Shown here in pieces: positions 11,401 to 19,452 of a DNA stretch of 41,473 nucleotides. The DNA is taken from positions 1 to 41,473 of the IMG/VR virus record IMGVR_UViG_3300042465_005091. One strand, written 5' to 3'. Under the pieces are notes generated by a model. The model worked only from the letters and a program-made list of their open reading frames with translations, made no database searches and was not told the DNA's origin. The translations under genes and the position numbers were made by a program. The stretch comes from a virus. Position 1 is the first letter of the stretch, and every line of letters starts with the position of its first letter.

Positions 11401-11454
11401 GCTATCTAATTGATTTCTTTTATTATCATCTAGACTCAATTGTTCTTCTTGCAT
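5485..11454 (-). CDS. Giant polyvalent virion protein with NlpC/P60-like and ADP-ribosyltransferase-like modules (1989 aa)
   Basis: This is the largest gene here and lies at the end of the internal-virion-protein block. Modules in order: a short N-terminal helical head (MLAGGASNDDVISYASDF); hydrophobic/amphipathic helices around residues 243-280; long coiled-coil-like Lys/Glu/Gln stretches from ~410 to 560; an NlpC/P60-like cysteine peptidase domain at ~600-705 with NCDAFC (Cys616) and HYATYIGDGKVIEV (His673); an ART-like domain at ~811-942 starting DVHHGGN and ending IVIFNPELVK; further helical regions; and a hydrophobic stretch near 1630-1655. Such arrays match the polyvalent proteins known to be injected with phage DNA. 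Peptidase: probably cuts peptidoglycan during entry. ART: probably modifies host proteins. Both activities are inferred. Confidence 0.8.
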   Translation of the reverse strand: MQEEQLSLDDNKRNQLDSNIKKMLAGGASNDDVISYASDFKNKFGLKKKGQPVVSSTPTSKQSELGGMTDLSGIVKPKLEKPSVLTPKGEESYVKPIKPSFDITLGIQKLKSANKEASQLYYEDPTIATKREKDELLKQANDGITTASESLQNSLNNFLPSVKAIVPQVNLLKSEYFEKAFPKSIGNYLASLPMITYSPETGFAMTSGQTVEEVQQQSLESLTQLQGQFKETLGLIDSFKNPEGGNLVSALAGTVINMASTAIPAAITGGISIPFQVIGQSLYDYNDTKAKSKGITVEDLYKRKEDDTAVPVFIGSLSTALEYIGLKGMQKAIMSKLTGSLLKKSTLFGLETNKEGVTEWLQTGLDKANTTIAKGGTAEQATKAAVDSMFSEEGLESYLQGVSGSTGGAIIGRLVLPKNIEEVANIINKSNELLKDLKSGQLDAKSKEIVVNELVKNKNQQDAILNNERSAIDELPKESQDLLAKQVVELNEKKAILQNENISESLKETISKQVENLETKIQDAIQIETAGQVPVQPEARVGEEVEQGKPQPEVEGVTEEGVKAEEVTPALKDVESTANALEEVPIKNEKEIGKINALNIIDKAKRISEKNEYLNCDAFCTRLVNNKDFKSKFKEVPYDVDYENLDLNDLSDLENTLKEGDIIAFGDKGRVVHYATYIGDGKVIEVEEWGSKPREYSLKKNLYTYTSIAHIYRDKSKSTSKELSEAYHKSKADSSNPELVKAVEDLLAPKVETITQAPPQQTVEQLREQEQAEYAAMDNPKDKAERQKIYDKLITPLIRAEAKQATTEVIDVHHGGNVKSISVASKNNPLFVSENKEQAKEYTKENKGKVSSFKINNNAIATEEKIYEIINRLGLESKEEGWDVNDLNVFELIDKYFSSSLSDSDIQKVFKELEKEGYGGVRFYDTNLKTLKQDIQNIVIFNPELVKEAPSQKQATTEVSTKELTDAQNKLKRAKSEASKNRLIQDVQKLSTPEQFKQFIQDNPEVAKNLPKQEETVSAPPISEELEVEGEVETPSEAKRKDIEKRRQELLRKLRVKGAQAMSGFNLDMIPDLIKLGATYVEDGIVNFKDFAERLKQDLGYDVPEDNARDIFKQSAKSLGKGIRKLPTRIAADEGLSPKLRTIAEKIDAVYQKQNYEDIQASLDEMSKDDKISIVAKLENVTDELNKEGNVGVLAAIDLLNKYEAEGDLDGAERVFNIISKSSTVFAQLLRQYGQLKSSTVKGFLSLIEKDMLKKYGVQITDAQKADITKLYEDIKIKTESAKQALENHTKDLTNKTQKDLGKADIELENSVRLFNDYLDKLKPKTFKGLIDKMIAVTQGNLLTLKSLIVNITANIVQYGNKFSSNEVANLLDLVISTLKSTPRTRISGFNPDVMRLSGKAAFSGLKAANRSLLRGATAKEISKYDVSGRLKPVEAWKSLWQTLSGKKQITAPGVLTDLLEGIPGATANLALRLLPYGDLPRNQMAKTYKLVEIGITKFNLKGKDLDRFILNPDKESLAIAEDYGDRSTLQNKTLFYNLINKGIASFDTPSDSKATAGLKSLGKFITRGLVVPFLKTPINAAVMAFRLSNPIVPLGQAGIEFGKILEYRKEKNVDIKNKKISESQHKITGYLGEAIVAQVVLMSAVMLVKYGLTSGGVPDKDKKERDFMFQTFGPNQINISGLKRLLSGGDPTFKQGDVAISYMPLGLLGAQLGVVTEGYKQREKEGEKQSKVKTAEGKPFYSTAWDANEELGNAVTENLPASAKYMLDQGFVQGTSAILDAVSKNDYDRWSSQWVKTFTTGLAIPNTVVQTLKASNEYMTNTFDDDQVKNIANTVKNLYGDTEDLPVRYDMFGKKILQTPKGENPYVYHIIDIFRSQQLLQDKDTYRVFLLYKKTGDRSVIPSSVSDIVEESRSEFKIKLTPQQTADLQRIVGEERLKRIKKRAPFNINNNKPDYLEQEVAGYKIAYENGLAAGKRRFKTEVLDKVKK

Positions 11455-11460
11455 CTTTTG

Positions 11461-12783
11461 TTATTTAAAAATTGGATTTCCGTTTTTATCTATACCTACG
11501 TAGGTCTTTTTTGCGGTGGGCTTTGTTGATTGAGTTTTCGTGTCTGCTATTTTATTAACACGAACATTACCTCCCACACGTTGAGATTGCAAAGACTCAT
11601 TAGGTATCTTCTTACCAAAGTACCTATTCATGATAACATTAATAGTTTTATATGGGTCACCTTTAGTGAAATCTATTCTTTGACTAATTGCACCTATAAG
11701 ATTACCTTCATCATCATAGGATTTTGGAGCATCAATTTGCATACCTATAACCTTACCTTTAGTTGTCAACCATTTAACTTTAGAATTAACAGGTAAAGAA
11801 GATTTTAACGACTCAAATACTGTTTGGTCTTTATTTTCAACTAATGATTTAATATTACCAACTCTTTCTTTTAATAATTTAGCTTGCTCTATTTCTGATT
11901 GAGGAGCTTTTGGTTCTGATGGTATTCTACTAAATTTATCGTAAGAAGAGTAAGCATCAGCACCTTTCCTAGTTACATAATCTTTTACAATCATACCAGT
12001 TAAATCGTCATCAGAAGGCTGTCCTACTGCATTTGGATTATCTAACTTATATTTGGACTTTAAATAAAACTTTGTAGCATCACTACTATTAATAAGCTCT
12101 TTGGCGTAGTTATATACTAATTGAGGATTAATAGTTCTTTGCATCCTCTGTAAATTACCTGATACTTGTAATTTATTATCTTTAATATCTTGTCCAGCTC
12201 CTTTATCAACAAATGATTCTATATTATCTATAGCCTTAACGTATGACGCTTGGTCTGGTCTTCTTTGGTATGTGGTATTATTAATTACACCTTTACCTTT
12301 ACCTACAGCATTTATATAAGAACTAGATAACAAATCTTTTACTTCATTCCTTGATAAATCATCATAATCTTCAGGATTAGCCACCATATCCTTGAATAAA
12401 TCTCCGCCTGCTTGTCTAAAGTATTTAGCTCCGTTAACGTATTCTAATTGCTGCTCAAAACTTTTATCTACTTCAGCCTTTATCATCGCTCTTTCTTGAG
12501 GAGTTTTTGCTTGATTAGCTTTACTGTATAATTGCCTGATTTCATCTTGATAAGTATTTAGCTGCTTAACGTCTTCAGGATGTAATCCATTTCCTAATGT
12601 TTTAGTAGACGCAACAGTTCCCGCTAAATCTTTTAAAAATTCATCATTTATTTTTTGATTTGCTATTGCTTGTCTTTGTAAATTTGCTTGGTCGGCAGCT
12701 ACTTGTTTAGCGTATTGATTTGCTAATCCACTTGTATCAAATACTTGGGCTTCCCCTATTCCTATTCCACTTCTAATTGCCAT
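11461..12783 (-). CDS. Internal virion protein-like (440 aa)
   Basis: The N-terminus (MAIRSGIGIGEAQVFDTSG) is followed by a mostly helical, Gln/Lys/Asn-rich protein with no transmembrane segment and no recognised enzyme motif. It lies between the 206-aa gp14-like protein and the 1989-aa giant protein, the place where podoviruses encode proteins ejected with the genome. The low-complexity C-terminal tail (TKTQSTKPTAKKT) suggests a flexible end. A TATATTTG box on the minus strand (12788-12795) stands only 4 nt before the ATG, so a leaderless transcript is possible. Confidence 0.65.
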   Translation of the reverse strand: MAIRSGIGIGEAQVFDTSGLANQYAKQVAADQANLQRQAIANQKINDEFLKDLAGTVASTKTLGNGLHPEDVKQLNTYQDEIRQLYSKANQAKTPQERAMIKAEVDKSFEQQLEYVNGAKYFRQAGGDLFKDMVANPEDYDDLSRNEVKDLLSSSYINAVGKGKGVINNTTYQRRPDQASYVKAIDNIESFVDKGAGQDIKDNKLQVSGNLQRMQRTINPQLVYNYAKELINSSDATKFYLKSKYKLDNPNAVGQPSDDDLTGMIVKDYVTRKGADAYSSYDKFSRIPSEPKAPQSEIEQAKLLKERVGNIKSLVENKDQTVFESLKSSLPVNSKVKWLTTKGKVIGMQIDAPKSYDDEGNLIGAISQRIDFTKGDPYKTINVIMNRYFGKKIPNESLQSQRVGGNVRVNKIADTKTQSTKPTAKKTYVGIDKNGNPIFK

Positions 12784-12787
12784 TATT

Positions 12788-12795
12788 CAAATATA
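12788..12795 (-). promoter_or_regulatory. Possible promoter -7 box TATATTTG, near-leaderless
   Basis: TATATTTG on the minus strand with a TTTC 20 bp upstream (plus 12816-12819), close to the TTTG-N20-TAnnTTTG pattern. The ATG at 12783 follows after 4 nt, so the transcript would begin at or near the start codon. A chance match in AT-rich DNA cannot be excluded. Confidence 0.35.
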
Positions 12796-12827
12796 GTTAT
12801 TTTAATTGATAAAATGAAATGAGGTTA

Positions 12828-13448
12828 TTAGTACCTTATTTGCGTAATTGGATTTGTACTAATAGGACTTACATTCTCTCTTTGATATGAAGCATTAGCC
12901 CCACTCATTGCAGACATACCTGTGCTACCTATACTTCTTAAGCCTCCTGCAATATTCTGCATACCCGCCCCTTTTAAAGCGTTAGCTGCATTTATTTTAT
13001 CCATATAAGATTGTTGAGCGTATTGTTGTTGAGCTAACTTCTGTCCTGCCATTTCTCTCCTTGCCCCCATAGCTCCTAATATGTTTTGTCTACGAGCAGC
13101 AGCGTTAGCTACATCTAAACTCATTCCTGCTTCTTGTTGTCCTCTTGCTAATCCTTGTATTGCAGCAAATGGATTACTCATTCTACTTAATTGTCTTAAG
13201 CCTGTTTGAGAACCTCTTTGTATATTTGTTTGAGCTTGGTTATATTGCTCTGATGGCATACCTGTCTTAGCTAAGTTTTCAGCTATACCTACATTTTTAG
13301 CATATTCTTCAGGTACAACATAACCGGGGTCTTTAAGGCTTTTAAGTTGTTTATTAGCCTTACCTTTTTGTAGCAAACCAGACACACCTTGTAATATACC
13401 AGAACCTGCTGCTATAGCGCCACCTACTCCTATTGTTGCAAAACTCAT
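12828..13448 (-). CDS. Internal virion protein, T7 gp14-like in type (206 aa)
   Basis: The N-terminal segment IGVGGAIAAGSGILQGVSG is a glycine/alanine-rich amphipathic or membrane-active helix. The rest is Gln/Ala/Met-rich helix (ARRQNILGAMGARREMAGQ). This composition and position, between tail proteins and larger internal proteins, fit the small ejected channel protein of podoviruses. It overlaps the cupin-like gene start by 4 nt, so the two are co-translated. The gp14 analogy is by architecture and not by sequence identity. Confidence 0.6.
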   Translation of the reverse strand: MSFATIGVGGAIAAGSGILQGVSGLLQKGKANKQLKSLKDPGYVVPEEYAKNVGIAENLAKTGMPSEQYNQAQTNIQRGSQTGLRQLSRMSNPFAAIQGLARGQQEAGMSLDVANAAARRQNILGAMGARREMAGQKLAQQQYAQQSYMDKINAANALKGAGMQNIAGGLRSIGSTGMSAMSGANASYQRENVSPISTNPITQIRY

Positions 13449-13945
13449 AATATTTCTTTTTTATTTTGTTCTTGTTGTAAAATATTTTTATAATCTTTAT
13501 TAATATCAGTTCCAGTTATAAGATTTACGTGAGGCTCTAATATCTTACTTTCTATATCACTTACTATCGATTCTATTTCCTCATCGCTTAAATCATTAAA
13601 CTCTGTTTTCATATTAGGAATAGGATGATATGTTGTCCAAATACAATCTTCTAATATATATAATACTCTTCTTGTACCTGCCTTTGTTATGCCTGTGTAA
13701 GGAGCTACTATATGTTCCCAATCACCGCTATCTATTAATACAGCAGCAGCACCTAATGATACTGTGTAAGGATGATCTGTTATGTGGATTTTACTTGTTA
13801 TCAGAGAGTCTTTAGGCATAAATATTTGCCTTATATACATACCATCTGTAAACCTATGAACTAAAGGGAAATCAATAACATTGCCCTCACTAAGCATTAC
13901 AGATTCTAATTCGTCAATCCTATTATCATTTACCCTTTGTATCAT
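13445..13945 (-). CDS. Cupin-like phage neck-region protein (166 aa)
   Basis: Residues ~28-110 show the cupin-like pattern often seen in phages: LVHRFTDGMYIRQIFMPKDS, then SKIHITDHPYTVSLGAAAVL, then GTRRVLYILEDCIWTTYHP. His54, His58 and His107 are in positions where cupins bind a metal. The last ~50 residues are an acidic/charged helical tail. Phage relatives lie near tail genes and their role is not established. The gene has a TAAATTTG promoter box 18 nt upstream and overlaps the next gene. Confidence 0.7.
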   Translation of the reverse strand: MIQRVNDNRIDELESVMLSEGNVIDFPLVHRFTDGMYIRQIFMPKDSLITSKIHITDHPYTVSLGAAAVLIDSGDWEHIVAPYTGITKAGTRRVLYILEDCIWTTYHPIPNMKTEFNDLSDEEIESIVSDIESKILEPHVNLITGTDINKDYKNILQQEQNKKEIL

Positions 13946-13962
13946 TAATAGTATTTATCTTA

Positions 13963-13970
13963 CAAATTTA
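13963..13970 (-). promoter_or_regulatory. Promoter -7 box TAAATTTG before the cupin-like gene
   Basis: TAAATTTG on the minus strand, 17 nt before the ATG at 13945, in the only noncoding gap between the 1086-aa tail gene and the internal virion genes. It matches TAnnTTTG. Confidence 0.5.
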
Positions 13971-13985
13971 AGTAAATTTAAATAC

Positions 13986-16900
13986 TTATTTTATTCCTTG
14001 ATAAGAAGGTATTGCTCTTACGTCTACTGATAGTAAATTGATTTTAGAGGAGCTTGAGTTAGACAATCTTAACTTAAGCCAATTACCCTTTAAGTCTTCT
14101 CCTTCTAATAAACCTCCCGGGCTTGTGTCATCTCTCAATAGACTACTAAACCATACACCCTCTTTCTTTTCGAAATCACCAGCTATTAAGCTTGAGTGCT
14201 GTGGCGTTGATACAGTCGATATGCTGGTAGTTATATCAGGAGCAGTCCAAACACTATCTCCTTGTTGTAACACGCCTAAGAACGACTTAATTTGCTTAGG
14301 AGAGCTATTGTATGTTAATTGTACGATTGATGGATATGTAGCACCATAGAATGAATTATATGTAGCATTTACATTGTGCTCCCACATACCACCATTTTTA
14401 AAGCTAAAGTATTTATTGAATATATACCCTGCCATTTCTGGTATGAATGAATAGAATGATGTCCACACATTAGTGTTCTCATTAAATGCAATAGTTTCAG
14501 ATGTTCCTGTTCCTGTTACATAGTTAATAGTTAATAAGTATTCATCATTTCTTGGGTCGTAGCTTCCTAATAACTTAACATTAGTTACACTTCTTGCGGC
14601 GCTTAGTGTTTTAGTGAAGTAGCTATCCATCCCTTTAGAACTTATAGGCTCTAATCCTCCTGATAACTTAAGTACAAATCCTCTGTTAGGGTCTGCAAAA
14701 TACATAGTACCTGCAAATCTTGCAAATGATTCAGGGTTTAATCCTATACCGTAATCTCCTACATAGTATCTAATCTTGTTGAGGAGCTTAGTTGATATTG
14801 CTACGTTAGCTGTATTACCTGCGCCTTGGTCTTCAATGATACTTTGCATGATTGGTATATAACCAGTCTTAAGTTCTTGAAAACATATTAGATAGTTATC
14901 TCTTACTGCTAACTTCTGTATTGAACCGTTTACTCTATCGTATGTATCAAAAGCATCTCCATAGAACCTGCTCAAGCCATTTATATTTGTATTGGGTACA
15001 TAAGTATCACTATATCTTATATCTGTTGGTAGGTTAAGTTGTTTAGCTTGTGGAGCAAAGATGTTCGCTCTGCCATTAGAACTATAGTCAGATTTGTAGA
15101 AGTCACTAAAATTAGGGTCTTCAACTCCAACTCCTATACTTGTTGTGAATAATCTTGTTTTATTGTAAATATCTCCAGATGTAAAATCACCTGTTAAAAC
15201 ACTATGCGTTCCTGCTGTACAATTATACTGCTCTCCAAACTCATAAAAGAATTGTTCTGTAGATGCGTTTGACCTAGTTTTTGGTGTGTATATTTCTAAT
15301 AAACTATCTCCAATTACTGCTGTTGTTGTTAGTGTATCTTTTTTATTTATAGTTAAAACTCCTGTTGTAGAATTGTAGGCTATAACTTCTACATCATAAC
15401 CAGTTACCCAAGTAGTACTGTTTTTATGAATAGTACATCTGTCTCCTTTACTCCAATCATAAGCTAATATACTCGCCTTGTTTAGCGTGTTGTAAGCATT
15501 TAGATTTAATGTTAAATCATAATAAGCAGGATTAGCGGGATTGGCAGCTACTGTTGTAAATGCAGAATAAAGAAATTCAAGATGTGTCAACTGCTCTGTT
15601 CTTACCCATTGGTATTTAGTTGCCCAAGCAGGAGCAGAACTAGTTATAGTCCAAGTTATTTTAGGAACTTTACCTTCTGTTTTACCCCAAGAATTAGTGC
15701 TTACTACGAAGTTATTAAAGTTTGTTTGTACATAAGAGCTTCTATTGAAATCATCATAATACACTAAGCCAAATTGATATTTAGAATTTGTTTTATATGA
15801 TGGTCTAGAATCAGATGATGTGCTTAATACAATTTCAATACCTAAATCAAAAACATTTCCAACTTGACTAAAACTTATAGATAGAGAATTAGCGTCTATA
15901 ATTGTATATCCATTGTATTCGTAATAATTATCAACATCTGTTAGCTTTGTCGCATATTCAACATATTCACCAAAAGCATCCGCAGTTGCAATTAGATTGT
16001 TATTAACTATCGCAGAAAATGAACCAGTATAAGAAACTAAGTCAACACGCCAAGCAAAGTTTATAACATCTCCTGTTAATGGGTTTCCTGACAGAATACC
16101 TCCTGCACCAGTATCTACAAATGTAAATCTAGATTCCGTTGAACCTACATAAGTCACAGCAAACGTAGCCTCTGGAACTATATTATCATATCCCTCTGTA
16201 TTGTTTCCTAATAACAAAACATTGCCGTTAGCTATTTCTAATGCTTTAGATTTTAAAGGAACATAGTCATACGCTAAATCTGTTTCTAATACATCTACTG
16301 ATTGGTATAGACCATCGTTATAGAACTTGAATTGACAAGTATTAGTAAGTGTATTAGGAGCAAAATCAGGTGTTAATGGTGAGCTTAGTATTTGACTTCT
16401 ATCAATAGTTAATATGTCAAACCAATCCGTAGTATTTACATTAGTAGACACCCCTTTTACTTGTGCTGCTAACTGTATTGTTTTAACAAACTTACTTCCG
16501 TAATTAAAATATAATAATATATGATTGTTTAAGTAAGTAAATACATTTGATGTTTGCTCTAATACTGGTAGCGGAACTGTTCCACATGAACTCCAAGCAC
16601 TTCTACTTCCATCTTCGTAAACATATAAGTATCTGAATTGGAATAACTGCTCCTTTAATCTATTGCCTTTGGTTGACAATGCAGGGTCATCCCCATAACT
16701 AGCTACTATTAACTGCTGTGGTGGAGCTTTTGCTAAACAAATACTATTTGTATCTGTATAGTAAGTTCCTGTTTTAGCTTTAGTAATATCAATTCCTTTT
16801 GGCTGTGTGTTACCATCAGTCCAATAAAGTAAATTATTAGCAACTATACCTGCTCCATTTATTAAATTGAAAGCAGTAAACTCTAAAGGCACAGGATTGG

Positions 16901-17246
16901 TTAAACTTGTAGGGTCTGATTTTAATACCTTAGATAAAACATTGGGCGTTACGCTTGTGTCTAACTCAGTAATTAAATGGTAGCCTAAAGAGTTGTATAT
17001 AAAAGAATATATCTTACCTGTAGATTCATTTGAATAAGTACCTATACATTTATTATCTCCTGTTCCATGTAGAAACGTATTTGTAACTAATGTATTCCCT
17101 TTTAAATTACTTATTACTCCATCAGAAAACTCTAATCTATCTGTATTACGAATATTTAATGCGTAATCCCAGTCATTAGGCTTTATAAAGTTATCATCAA
17201 CATCTTGATTAAGACCTCCCCCTGCAAATAGTTTACTTTCAATCAT
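13986..17246 (-). CDS. Large tail tube/nozzle protein (1086 aa)
   Basis: The start, SKLFAGGGLNQDVDDNFIKP with NDWDYALNIRN after it, is typical of large beta-rich tail proteins of Bacteroidota podoviruses. These form the tubular tail nozzle, like T7 gp12 and the muzzle of crAss-like phages. The body is long alternating beta sequence, with RGFVLKLSGGLEPISSKGMD near residue 850 and segments such as SYDPRNDEYLLTINY that resemble propeller blades. It follows three short adaptor genes and stops 40 nt before the next promoter. Tail placement is well supported by context; the exact ring position is inferred. Confidence 0.75.
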   Translation of the reverse strand: MIESKLFAGGGLNQDVDDNFIKPNDWDYALNIRNTDRLEFSDGVISNLKGNTLVTNTFLHGTGDNKCIGTYSNESTGKIYSFIYNSLGYHLITELDTSVTPNVLSKVLKSDPTSLTNPVPLEFTAFNLINGAGIVANNLLYWTDGNTQPKGIDITKAKTGTYYTDTNSICLAKAPPQQLIVASYGDDPALSTKGNRLKEQLFQFRYLYVYEDGSRSAWSSCGTVPLPVLEQTSNVFTYLNNHILLYFNYGSKFVKTIQLAAQVKGVSTNVNTTDWFDILTIDRSQILSSPLTPDFAPNTLTNTCQFKFYNDGLYQSVDVLETDLAYDYVPLKSKALEIANGNVLLLGNNTEGYDNIVPEATFAVTYVGSTESRFTFVDTGAGGILSGNPLTGDVINFAWRVDLVSYTGSFSAIVNNNLIATADAFGEYVEYATKLTDVDNYYEYNGYTIIDANSLSISFSQVGNVFDLGIEIVLSTSSDSRPSYKTNSKYQFGLVYYDDFNRSSYVQTNFNNFVVSTNSWGKTEGKVPKITWTITSSAPAWATKYQWVRTEQLTHLEFLYSAFTTVAANPANPAYYDLTLNLNAYNTLNKASILAYDWSKGDRCTIHKNSTTWVTGYDVEVIAYNSTTGVLTINKKDTLTTTAVIGDSLLEIYTPKTRSNASTEQFFYEFGEQYNCTAGTHSVLTGDFTSGDIYNKTRLFTTSIGVGVEDPNFSDFYKSDYSSNGRANIFAPQAKQLNLPTDIRYSDTYVPNTNINGLSRFYGDAFDTYDRVNGSIQKLAVRDNYLICFQELKTGYIPIMQSIIEDQGAGNTANVAISTKLLNKIRYYVGDYGIGLNPESFARFAGTMYFADPNRGFVLKLSGGLEPISSKGMDSYFTKTLSAARSVTNVKLLGSYDPRNDEYLLTINYVTGTGTSETIAFNENTNVWTSFYSFIPEMAGYIFNKYFSFKNGGMWEHNVNATYNSFYGATYPSIVQLTYNSSPKQIKSFLGVLQQGDSVWTAPDITTSISTVSTPQHSSLIAGDFEKKEGVWFSSLLRDDTSPGGLLEGEDLKGNWLKLRLSNSSSSKINLLSVDVRAIPSYQGIK

Positions 17247-17248
17247 TA

Positions 17249-18022
17249 TTACGCTCTTGGTGCTAATTTGTTAGTAATTCTTTGTATATCTTCAAAATCA
17301 GACATTACAATCTTATTAATACGCATCTTAGATTTTAATCTTTCTGATTTGTATTCTGCTTTGTATTCTCTTATTATTCCTTGTCCGTATTTCTTTGGAG
17401 CATCTAATGCGCTCTTCCATCTAACGTAGGCTAGGAGAGCTTCTGAAGCCCTTGTATCTACCATGTAATCATTAGCATCACAATCCATTCCATCGCTTAA
17501 ATACTCAAGCAAAACCTTATCATATTGGAAAGCTGAACCTAATACTATTACACCACACTCTTCATCTAATTTATAGTCACCTAAGTTCTGACCTCCTCCA
17601 CCTATACCAAATAAATTGTATGATTGGTTTGCTATAAAGAAGTTATAATATACATAAGGGTAACTATAAGGAACTGATGGGTTTGTTATTGTGGTTAACT
17701 TTGGCACACCTTCAAATCTCGCATCCTTAAGAACGTGAGCGTCATTATATGTAGATAGTTGATTATTTAATCTTAAAGTAACAACTTCTCCTTTTTCATT
17801 TATAACCCCTACTTTAGAGTAAGAAATAAAATCATCTGGTAGCGTTACGGTTTTATTAGGGTTTACATCAATTAACTTAGTTGAGAATGTTCCTACTATA
17901 TCTGTATTAAATTCTCTAATGCCTCTAACACCAATATTGTATAACCTTCTAAATTCATGTGAACCAGAATCCTTGCTGTCTATTAATTCAGCCACTATTT
18001 GTTTCAATCCAATCTTACTCAT
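17249..18022 (-). CDS. Head-to-tail adaptor / tail-tube-proximal protein (257 aa)
   Basis: A helix-rich N-terminus (SKIGLKQIVAELIDSKDSG) is followed by a beta-rich middle (NKTVTLPDDFISYSKVGVIN) and a C-terminal helical bundle containing SEALLAYVRWKSALDAPKKYG. This layout matches the gatekeeper/adaptor ring proteins of podoviruses. Its ATG overlaps the stop of the upstream gene at 18022 and it ends 3 nt before the 1086-aa tail gene. It was assigned by architecture and order. Confidence 0.6.
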   Translation of the reverse strand: MSKIGLKQIVAELIDSKDSGSHEFRRLYNIGVRGIREFNTDIVGTFSTKLIDVNPNKTVTLPDDFISYSKVGVINEKGEVVTLRLNNQLSTYNDAHVLKDARFEGVPKLTTITNPSVPYSYPYVYYNFFIANQSYNLFGIGGGGQNLGDYKLDEECGVIVLGSAFQYDKVLLEYLSDGMDCDANDYMVDTRASEALLAYVRWKSALDAPKKYGQGIIREYKAEYKSERLKSKMRINKIVMSDFEDIQRITNKLAPRA

Positions 18023-18663
18023 TATTGTACGTTATTTATTGAATCTCCATCATTTGTTAAATCTTGTGACAAGCGTGACATTGACAATAATCTGTTTATT
18101 ACTTTATCTATAATCTCACTCTCGTAGTTCTTAGGTATATTAAGTTGAGCATCTAATATAGCTCCACTTGGTAATGCACCTGCCATCTTAATTGTTACTA
18201 AAGAAAATTGGAAGTTCTCAGGATTGTCAAAATAAAGCCTTCCTGCTTCTATGTAATAAAATATAACACCCTTAATAGGTCTTAGAAATGCTTGTGCAAA
18301 TCTATCCTTATTACGCATTGGTATAAATGTCTTGTTAGTCTTAGTGTTTAGTGATACTGATACTATCTCTTGGTTATTAGGGAGAGCAGTTGGTACAGCA
18401 GGTAATACGCAATACTTTTCTTTGCTTATAGCATCTAATGCAACAGCAACACTTTTATACGTTGATATAAAACTATCATTAATATAAGTTATCTCACCAC
18501 CATTAGAGTTTTCAAAAGCGTTCTTACGAGCCATTACAGCTACCTCTTGGGCAACCATAGACGCTATGTGACGCAAAGAATATTGACTATCGTCATTCCT
18601 TACACCCTTATAGTAGGTAGTTAATATCTGTTCAGAAATATATCCGTATGTAGTGAATCCCAT
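18022..18663 (-). CDS. Head-to-tail connector protein (213 aa)
   Basis: An N-terminal helical region (QYSLRHIASMVAQEVAVMARK) precedes a beta-rich central part and a helical C-terminus (ESEIIDKVINRLLSMSRLSQD). It is the second of three consecutive adaptor-sized genes between the head genes and the tail nozzle gene. No family name can be given with certainty. The order and fold type suggest a connector ring subunit. Confidence 0.6.
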   Translation of the reverse strand: MGFTTYGYISEQILTTYYKGVRNDDSQYSLRHIASMVAQEVAVMARKNAFENSNGGEITYINDSFISTYKSVAVALDAISKEKYCVLPAVPTALPNNQEIVSVSLNTKTNKTFIPMRNKDRFAQAFLRPIKGVIFYYIEAGRLYFDNPENFQFSLVTIKMAGALPSGAILDAQLNIPKNYESEIIDKVINRLLSMSRLSQDLTNDGDSINNVQ

Positions 18664-18665
18664 TA

Positions 18666-19346
18666 TTATAATCCAGTTTGAGTTTTAATATTAGCAAATT
18701 GAGATACTTCCTGATCTTTAAGATTAACCCCAATATAACTTAACGCTATATACATAACCTCATTCATATCTACATCACTCCATAAAGGCTGTACAGAAAG
18801 TAGTGGGTCATAAACATATCTACCACTAACTGTAGTAAATGCCCAAACCATATTAGTAGGTTTTTTAAGATATATAACCGAAGCAGAAGCTAATGTCTTA
18901 GGGTAAAATTGTAATTTAGTTCTTAGTTGAGCGTATATAGGAAATTCAGTATCTGGAGCATCGTAATAGCTAGATAAATTATTAGCCACCCTATCTTGCT
19001 CCACCCTTGTAATTTCATACTCTTTCCCGCTAACCTCTTTAGTTACTGCAACCATTTGAATCATATCCGTAGGTGTTGTGCATTGACCATTTGCGTCTAT
19101 TGTAACAGTAGTCTTATCTGATAAGAATGGACTTAAGCTATTGCTTATTTTCTCTGTTACAGCGTAAGATATTTTTGGAACAGGTCTGTCGTACCTATAA
19201 TCGTTTTGATTGCCGTACAGCTTATTAAAATACTGAATTTGGGCTCTATTTATAAGCAAGTTAAACTCAGATGGAGTAACATACCCACCAGCATTGCTTT
19301 TCTTTACAATAAAGTTAATGAATTTATATACTTCGTCTATAGTCAT
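18666..19346 (-). CDS. Head-to-tail connector protein (226 aa)
   Basis: The N-terminal helices (TIDEVYKFINFIVKKSNAGG and NLLINRAQIQYFNKLYG) are followed by beta strands and then SDVDMNEVMYIALSYIGVNL. Adaptor proteins that sit under the portal show the same helical-beta-helical arrangement. It is the first gene after the 296-aa gene's terminator and has its own TATCTTTG promoter 8 nt before the ATG, so the message may be nearly leaderless. Confidence 0.6.
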   Translation of the reverse strand: MTIDEVYKFINFIVKKSNAGGYVTPSEFNLLINRAQIQYFNKLYGNQNDYRYDRPVPKISYAVTEKISNSLSPFLSDKTTVTIDANGQCTTPTDMIQMVAVTKEVSGKEYEITRVEQDRVANNLSSYYDAPDTEFPIYAQLRTKLQFYPKTLASASVIYLKKPTNMVWAFTTVSGRYVYDPLLSVQPLWSDVDMNEVMYIALSYIGVNLKDQEVSQFANIKTQTGL

Positions 19347-19353
19347 ATTAATA

Positions 19354-19361
19354 CAAAGATA
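19354..19361 (-). promoter_or_regulatory. Late promoter -7 box TATCTTTG for the connector/tail block
   Basis: TATCTTTG on the minus strand lies 7 nt before the ATG at 19346 and follows a terminator at ~19385-19420. It starts the connector-tail transcription unit. The very short leader suggests leaderless translation. Confidence 0.55.
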
Positions 19362-19384
19362 CTTATTATTTAAAAAGCTTTTTA

Positions 19385-19420
19385 CATAGTAAAGCCCCGC
19401 CTACTAAAAGACGAGGGCTA
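19385..19420 (-). terminator. Terminator after the 296-aa head gene
   Basis: On the minus strand AGCCC(T)CGTC pairs with GGCGGGGCT across the loop TTTTAGTA, with one bulged base and one G-U pair. The stem is followed by TTTACTATG, a rather weak U tract. It lies between the stop at 19453 and the promoter at 19354. Confidence 0.6.
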
Positions 19421-19452
19421 AACATACAAAAGAAAGGAAATCAAGGAAGCCC

